The notes under the pieces are model-generated. The model saw nothing but the letters and a program-made list of their open reading frames with translations, did not search any database and was not told where the DNA came from. The position numbers and the translations under genes are program-made. From Arabidopsis thaliana (lineage: Eukaryota; Streptophyta; Magnoliopsida; Brassicales; Brassicaceae), in contig NC_003074.8 in the NCBI RefSeq assembly GCF_000001735.4, positions 8,742,101-8,806,100 of the forward strand: a stretch of 64,000 bases of DNA. The letters are read 5' to 3'. Numbering within the stretch: position 1 is the stretch's first letter; each line of letters begins with the position of its first letter. This document shows positions 57,275 to 64,000 of the stretch, piece after piece.

Positions 57275-59299
57275 CGTTTCGCTTCCTTTGCGTGAAAATC
57301 AAACAAAACCTAAGGATAAAGAGAAAGAGAGGTGTTCTACTTTTTGAGGGTTAGGACACCCTTAAGTAATATCCGGGACATTATAAAGGCCCATTAGTAG
57401 AGGAGATTGGTCCATTATACAGTCAAGATAAATTAAGAGATTTCTTTCTTTATGTGTCATCAACAATTAGTTTTTAAGATTTTTTTCTAAAACAAAGATT
57501 TTGTATTAGATTATATTCAACATATGTAGTATCTACTAAAATAAGCCTTTCTAATAATTATAATGACCATTATAAAGAAAAAAGTATATTTATTTTTATT
57601 TCTTATTTTTGGTATTGATTAAAATATACATATCTAACGTCTATATAAGAAACATATGTGTTTTACAATTATCAAAACTGATTACTTCCAACAGAAGGAA
57701 ACATACAAATTTGTTAACATGTATTAGCTGAAGCTCTTCACCAGTAAAATCATTGCAAAGATATATGATTCAAAATTGGGAAAAATCTTCCCTAGTAGAG
57801 AACAACTCAATGACAATGTGAGGACAAAAGCAGAGAAGAATAAACACTAAAAGAGAAACCTTTTGTATCATAGTATTTACAACATTTAACGATCATAATT
57901 TTGAGCATTTTCAGGATTGATCAAAATCTATATATATATATATGATAAGAGACTTCATTTTGAATAATCAAATAAGATACAAACAACCTTAATCCGTATA
58001 ATAGTCATTAATTTATTAGCTTGTGGTGGAGGTGGTTTTTCTGCCACCTATAGGATTCTCACACGGGACAACATGCAAGCATGCATATTGTCAGAAACAT
58101 ACTCAAGAAAGCCAAAGAAATGACCGGCCTCGAGAATGACCAGTATGCAAGGACGCTATACTATCCTAAGTCCTAACTCCTAATCCATAGAAAAATACTC
58201 TGAACACGTGGTACGTGACTTGTCTTCTTAAACGATACTTGGCTAGAAACTTGCAGTTTCGTAATATGTAGCCGTCCAAACTTTTACTTCAAAGTCAATC
58301 TCGGTTAAGAAAACATGTTCTGTCCACCAAGGTAATAAAGATCAAGAGTACTTGATCGACTATAATTTCATCAAATATATCACGACTTGACAGGCTCACC
58401 TACTTATGACGGAGGGCTGCGATATTGGTTACAAACACATCCTCGCTGACGATCATTCGGTTATAACCTTTCAAATAATTTCAATTTCTTCTAATCCTTT
58501 CAAATAGATGACAAAACAGTCTTTTGGTGAATAAATCTTTCATTCATACCAAAAATAAATAAAGTGCAAATGTGCAAATGATTGCATATAAGGAAAATAA
58601 ATAAACGTACCTAGCTATTTTAAGTGACACTTTCTAGGATTTCTCAGCCATAATGATTCCACCGTTCTTCATGGTGCTGTGAGAAAGAGGTTCATTGTAG
58701 ATTCTATCCATGTAGGTAGAAATTTTTGTTTTCTCAAATCATCGATATGGTTTATTTAGTTCCTCATGTAAGAAAATACTTTGTTTATGAAAGTTTTCTC
58801 TGTGGATTGATTTTTCACACAGCTCCGTTTCTTCGGTTTCCTTTGGAATGTACATGTAAGAAGTATGATGTATTCCATTTTCAATATGTTTTATTTAACA
58901 TAAAATCTAGATTTTCGACCAATAACCTTTTCAAGTAAAAGACCAGAACAAGTCAATTTAGTCATTTTTCGAACATCTAAAACTTAAACTTATGATGATG
59001 TTACGACTCAATCTTTTTAAAAGTTCCCCTATTACATCACTAGAGCAATAGTTTTTGTGTAACTTTAGTTCCTAAAAGGAGCGAGTCTAATAAGTGCATA
59101 AACAAGGTATATACTAACAGAATTTGGGAAAAATAGTGAAATTAAAAAAAAAGGTGCACAAGAACACAAACATAGATAGATCACTCAAAACAAAACAAAA
59201 CAAAACAAAACCCAAAAAAAAATCCAATCAAGATTTGTATTTCAAAAGCAAAATCCCAATAATACTTAACTGGATATAAATTTCAAAACAGCTTGAAAA
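57275..59299. other. Intergenic region between SMAP2 and AMT1;5
   Basis: About 2 kb. It holds the SMAP2 promoter at its left and the AMT1;5 3' UTR at its right, including a (CAAAA)5 run at about 59186-59211. No supported gene. Confidence 0.6.
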
Positions 59300-60790
59300 T
59301 CAAACGGCTGGAGGGTTAGGCGCACGAGGTACTGGAGATCCAGGCACTCCAATGGAATCATCATCATTATCATGGTAGATATAAGCAAAACCACCATGAC
59401 CTGCTAAATCCATTCCTCGCATTTCATGCTGCTCCGAGATCCTAAGCAAATTGAGCTTTTTGAGGATGAAGAAGAGTGTTCCCATTGTGGCACTAACCCA
59501 TCCAACAATCACAATTATTTGAACCAGTTGTGCTCCCAATAGCTTCCCTCCTCCGCCCATAAATAGCCCGTAGTGCCTTCCTGGGCTCGCGCCGTAAACC
59601 TCATTTATATACTTCTCTTTTGCAAACAGTCCTACAAATATCAAACCCCAAGCACCACACCCTCCGTGTAGTTGTGCGGCCTCAAGTGGATCGTCATATT
59701 TTAAGAGCTCTGCGAGCTTGTTGCATCCGATAAGGACGAGGGAAGCCACGAAGCCACATACGATCGCTGCCCATGGATCAACCACAGAGCAACCTGCCGT
59801 TATGGCCGCAAACCCTCCGAGTAACCCGTTGCAAACGTCAGTTACGTTCCAGTGGCCTGATAGGAGACGTTTTCCGAAGAGTGTGGTTAGAGCCGCTGTG
59901 CATCCCGAGAGTGTAGTTGTAACCGCGGTGCGGCCTATTCCACTCCATTGGCCATAGTTGGAACCAGAATTGTAGGGAATGAGTATCTTGGTGAAGGAAC
60001 CAGGGTTGAACCCGTACCAACCAAACCAGAGAAGGAAGGTCCCTAAGACGACGAGTGAGGCAGAGTGGCCTCGCAGAGCAATAGCATGACCCCCATCAGG
60101 AAACCGACCAATCCGAGGGCCTTCAATAAGGGCACCCCATAATCCTGCGATACCACCAACCATGTGAACAACACCTGACCCAGCAAAGTCGATGGCTCCA
60201 GTGCCAAACAAACGGTCTTCTGAACGGAAGGGACTAGCCCATCCATCCGGAGACCAGAACCAGTGAGAGACAACTGGGTAAACAAACCCGGTCAAAAAAG
60301 AAGAGTATATCAAATACGCCACGAACTTAGTCCTCTCGGCAATGGAGCCGCTGGTGATTCCAGCGGCTGCGATTGCAAACGCCCATTGGTAGAGGAAGAA
60401 GGAGTAATCCGAGGTGAGAGTCGGAAAGTTTTGAAGACCAAAGTTGTGTCTTCCAATGAATCCATCGGAGGATTCACCAAAGGCAAATGCATAACCAAAG
60501 AGGTAGTAGAAGAGTCCTCCGGCTGCAGCATCAAGGACATTAGTGAGCATGATGTTCATCGTGTTCTTAGCTCTAACGGAGCCAGCACAAAGCATAGCGA
60601 AGCCGAGCTGCATCGCAAAGACAAGATAGGCAGAGAAGAGGAGGTACGTGTTGTCTATAGCGTAGGCTGCATCGGTAAACTTGTTGTTAACGGAACCCAA
60701 CTGGCCGCAAATGTAGTCAGCCGCTGCCGTGGCATTTGGGCCGAGTAGGGCTGAGAGATCAGCCGCAGAGCAAGTAATAGCTCCTGACAT
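59300..60790 (-). CDS. AMT1-5: Ammonium transporter AMT1;5
   Basis: An intronless 496-aa protein of the Amt/Rh family, in the plasma membrane, with eleven predicted helices. It moves ammonium into root cells. The pore histidines are present: H209 ([10 protein letters not shown], within the ammonium-transporter signature [10 protein letters not shown]) and H375 ([12 protein letters not shown]). The extracellular loop Cys pair and the C-terminal trans-activation helix ([12 protein letters not shown]) are visible. In that region, where AMT1;1 and AMT1;3 carry a phosphorylatable threonine (MTRHGG), this protein reads DLAGHGG: Ala463 (codon 59402-59404) replaces it and the next Arg is Gly. Members of this family act as trimers. 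The neighbouring AMT1;3 on the same strand and a shared 3' UTR show a tandem duplication. Confidence 0.96.
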   Translation of the reverse strand: MSGAITCSAADLSALLGPNATAAADYICGQLGSVNNKFTDAAYAIDNTYLLFSAYLVFAMQLGFAMLCAGSVRAKNTMNIMLTNVLDAAAGGLFYYLFGYAFAFGESSDGFIGRHNFGLQNFPTLTSDYSFFLYQWAFAIAAAGITSGSIAERTKFVAYLIYSSFLTGFVYPVVSHWFWSPDGWASPFRSEDRLFGTGAIDFAGSGVVHMVGGIAGLWGALIEGPRIGRFPDGGHAIALRGHSASLVVLGTFLLWFGWYGFNPGSFTKILIPYNSGSNYGQWSGIGRTAVTTTLSGCTAALTTLFGKRLLSGHWNVTDVCNGLLGGFAAITAGCSVVDPWAAIVCGFVASLVLIGCNKLAELLKYDDPLEAAQLHGGCGAWGLIFVGLFAKEKYINEVYGASPGRHYGLFMGGGGKLLGAQLVQIIVIVGWVSATMGTLFFILKKLNLLRISEQHEMRGMDLAGHGGFAYIYHDNDDDSIGVPGSPVPRAPNPPAV

Positions 60791-63757
60791 GTTTTAGAGA
60801 CTTGAGAGAGGAACCACACGAATAAGAAAGATTGTCTCTTGTGCAGCTATAAAAAGAAAAAGAGGAGGAGTTTCTGATTCTGGCTTGACCAATCAAATTC
60901 GTAGTTAAGTGGAGAGATATTCATTATTAAATTATTAGAGATGGAATCTAACAAATCTTATAAACTACTTGCAATATACGAGAATCTTATACGGTTTTGG
61001 AAATTTAGTGATTGGCATGTACTTTTTATTTGGTATCAAACGCAATAGTTTCTTATTATAAAAAAAGAGAGAGAGGGAGTTTAAATTCCCTTATCACATG
61101 CTTCTTTTAGCAATCTAAGCAAGCTGATGGAAGCAAATTTAACCCAAAATATGAATGACGACATTATAATATTGCAAAAAGATATTAAAAATAAAAAATA
61201 TGATCTATTCAATTGTAGCATATGTAAGCAAAACATATTTGACCAAGGAATCTAAGAAGATTCCCGTAGAGAGTTGGTCGCCGTTTTCGACTCACACTGT
61301 CACACCACCTCACACGAAAGGGAAGCTCATTCGTGCTTTTACTTTCGGGGAAAAAACGTTTACATGTACCTGAGTATCTTCTAATTTCTATTTTAATAGA
61401 ATTATATAAACAAAATTAGTACTTCTAGGGTTTCTAGCAAATCAATTTGTGGCACCTTGCTAGTTGTAGATCAGCAACTCTTTTTTTGGGAATCAGGTCA
61501 AAATTCAGCATTCTTAATACGAAAATCTTAAATATAATGAACTTGTAAAGTATTAATATAATTGCTGACGAAACTGCAAATGATAACATGGTTTAGCGGG
61601 AACCACGTTTTATTAGTTGAAAATTTCACTTGCGATCTTAAAATTCAACAAATCAATGGCGTTTAATGTGATTCTATATATTAGCAACCACAATGGTCGA
61701 ATAAGAATGAGTATAGTTTATAGATAAAATTGTAGCAATAAGTAATGTTCCAACTATGCCTATATGTAAACTTAATCATTATAAGACATACTTGTAAATT
61801 CACTAGTGAATATATACGTACGAAGGAGAATAAATAAGTTTACTAGATTACAAATTAGCTGATGGAAAACGAAGAAGTATACGATTTAGAATACATTAAT
61901 ATTGGGATTTGACACTCAGGAAAATAGACAAAACCAAACTTTTTTTTTAATCTAATGTCGTCGACGAACGATAAATATTTTAATTGCAACGGGAGCTTTT
62001 AAAATCATACAGAGTAACCTGACATCATTGATTACCACATAACACAAATTAATTATTTGATAATACGTTTAATTTACTGATTAATTATAGTGCATATTAT
62101 ATTTTAGTTTAGGTCAACTGACAATTAACTATAAGAACTAAAAATTTACTAAATACGAAAAGCCACATTGGGACGTTTTCTGTTTTATGAAATTATGCAA
62201 CGGCGCATTGCGGCGTCTCTAGCTATCCTCTATGCATATCAGACTATAAAATATTTGTTCGTGAAATTACTTTTTATGTTCTATAATAGTGATTGAGTGT
62301 TTAATAACCAAGAACATCATAAAAAAAACTCTATAGATAATCATAATAATTGCATTAACATATTTGGCTATTTGCCAAAACAATTTAACTCAATACTGGT
62401 TGATTTGCAATGCTAGAGGATCTTAAAGAACCATCTTAGATTCTAAGTAGTAAACAAATATATAAATCAAGTGGTAGTGGTTTAGCGATTCCCATTCTAG
62501 GAAGCGTTGCCTTGTCGGTCTAGAACAAGAAAAGATTCATTACAAAACATTGAATTATCTACATCAATTGTTATTTACCTAGTCGAAATAGTGTTATATT
62601 TTTTTTCTTTATTATTAGAAAATTTGGTGAATACACTAGTACTTGACGACTATAATCACTCTAAGAAATTAGTTGGGTGGTAAAATGTCGGATTACCGAT
62701 AGATAATTAAAATAAAATAAAACTCTAAGTCTAAACTATACGGGCAAGAATATTTAACTGGTTCGTAATTATTTTAATATTTTTTCTTACTACGACCCGT
62801 TAAAGGTAATCAAAATTCTTGTACAATGTTCTGTCTTTGTTTGGGTGACATATGAAATATACGTTTGAGAATATTTAAATACAGTTTGACGACTAATATG
62901 CACAAAAAGATGATGTGCAAGGTATAAGCTACTGGAATTGCATCGTAATTCCATGATTCTACAGGTCTCGAAAGTGTATACAAACAAGGAATATATGTTA
63001 TAAAAATTTTTGTTTAGCAGAATTTGAAATAAATAAAAAATACTATTGAAATATTAGGTGCTAAAATTTATCAACCACAAAATATGGGTCATACTCCTTT
63101 GTTTAAAGTTATCGAGGACGCAAGAATTTGATTTATATTTTAATTTTAGTTTGTACGATTAATAGCAACAATTGTTAGGCTAATAAAACCCATTAGGCTT
63201 AGTTCAATAGTTCTAAACAAGTGACCAGTTACATAGATGTAATGACATGTCATATTTCTTCTAGTATTATTTATTAACCAACATCGTTCAAGTAAAAGAT
63301 AATATCTACGTGTACCTAAGCGTGGCTAGTTAACTAATTGGAAAAAATCGCTTTACGTGTACATAAGGGAATGACTAAGTTCTGCTTTTGGTACGAAATG
63401 GTACACAAATGATTTTTCAGAATTTATATTATTCTAAGAACAACTTTTGTGTACTCCAATTTCCTAATGCCGTCGGCAGAACAAAAACCTAAGCAAAGTT
63501 GTATACAGTATATGCATAACTCTCCTTTTTGGATCACCAAAAGTTGTATATATAAATTTCTAAGAAATAGCATAAACATTAGCCGAGGCATGTAAAATTA
63601 AAATTCAAGAAAAAAAAAAAAAACATAAACTAAAACACTTATAAACACAAAAAGACGATAGGTCACTTAAAACAAACCAAAACATCCAAATATTTATATT
63701 TCAAAACCAAAACCCAAACAATACTTAAACGGTAATAAATTACCAAAAAGTTGAAAA
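60791..63757. other. Intergenic region between AMT1;5 and AMT1;3
   Basis: About 3 kb, AT-rich, containing the AMT1;5 promoter and the AMT1;3 3' UTR. The 130 bases before 63757 resemble the AMT1;5 3' region. No supported gene or element. Confidence 0.6.
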
Positions 63758-64000
63758 TTAAACGCGAGGAGGAGTAGCTGATCGAGGGAAAGGAGATCCA
63801 GGATCCACTCTATGAGACTCATCATCATTATCATGGTAGATATAAGCAAAGCCACCGTGACGTGTCATATCCATCCCTTGCATTTCATGCTGCTCCGAGA
63901 TCCTAAGCAGATTGAGCCTTTTGAGGATGAAGAAGAGTGTTCCCATTGTGGCACTAACCCATCCTACAATCACAAGTATTTGAACCAATTGTGCTCCCAA
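63758..64000 (-). CDS. AMT1-3: Ammonium transporter AMT1;3, C-terminal part
   Basis: The last 80 codons of an AMT1 gene running off the right edge. The visible part contains the final helix ([18 protein letters not shown]) and the cytosolic tail [18 protein letters not shown]. It keeps the conserved Thr (34 residues before the end), whose phosphorylation shuts the trimer in AMT1;1/AMT1;3. The tail [13 protein letters not shown] matches AMT1;3 as I know it. It is the tandem paralogue of AMT1;5; the rest lies outside the window. Confidence 0.92.

Noticed and set aside
60263..60748. 161-codon open frame antisense to AMT1;5
   Set aside because: It lies fully within a well-supported conserved gene and shows no domain.
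1..64000. tRNA, rRNA or microRNA genes
   Set aside because: Looked for TGG-type B-boxes and paired arms by eye; none was convincing. A tRNAscan-SE and small-RNA mapping run would settle it.

Overview
The window is plant nuclear DNA and very probably a stretch of Arabidopsis thaliana chromosome 3. The genes are compact with short GT-AG introns, the spacers are AT-rich, and several predicted proteins match well-known Arabidopsis products in sequence and length (NCED6 577 aa, CLE19 74 aa, the LRR kinase RCH2 1141 aa, AMT1;5 496 aa). The gene order fits the AT3G24190-AT3G24300 interval. That locus assignment is from memory, not from a search.

Layout. 1.2-5.6 kb (+): plastid ABC1-type atypical kinase, 13 exons, one GC-AG intron. 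6.0-9.5 kb (-): COQ6-type FAD monooxygenase whose start is ambiguous. 10.1-10.9 kb: a complete non-autonomous hAT element with an 8-bp target duplication. 11.6-13.5 kb (-): ankyrin/ANKRD13-type protein. 13.5-19.3 kb: gene-poor, with a decayed Helitron end and diverged tandem repeats next to the NCED6 promoter. 19.3-21.1 kb (+): NCED6, intronless. 21-26.8 kb: gene-poor. 26.8-27.1 kb (+): CLE19 peptide precursor. 30.5-30.8 kb: a well-preserved Helitron 3' end. 32.5-35.2 kb (+): pectate lyase, 7 exons. 38.5-42.1 kb (+): RCH2/RGI1 receptor kinase. 42.7-43.8 kb: a TIR element carrying a tandem array. 44.7-45.1 kb (+): secreted glycine-rich protein.

46-54.2 kb is the most rearranged part. A coiled-coil protein gene is split in an exon by a 5'-truncated LINE with poly(A) and a 7-bp target duplication. 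Next to it lies a short SIN3-like gene on the opposite strand. Broken copies of both genes flank them, in the order expected of an old tandem array of a two-gene unit. A Pumilio-repeat fragment follows at 54.4-54.9 kb (-), then SMAP2 (57.0-57.3 kb, -). The window closes with tandem ammonium transporter genes: AMT1;5 (59.3-60.8 kb, -) and the 3' end of AMT1;3 (-).

These are independent nuclear genes and form no operon or single pathway. Physiological themes are ABA synthesis (NCED6), peptide signalling (CLE19 ligand, RCH2 receptor), cell-wall modification (pectate lyase) and ammonium uptake (AMT1s). I saw no tRNA, rRNA or CRISPR array and no convincing new multi-gene system. The most notable points are the LINE-split gene in its decaying duplication array, the loss of the regulatory threonine in AMT1;5, and the intact hAT element.
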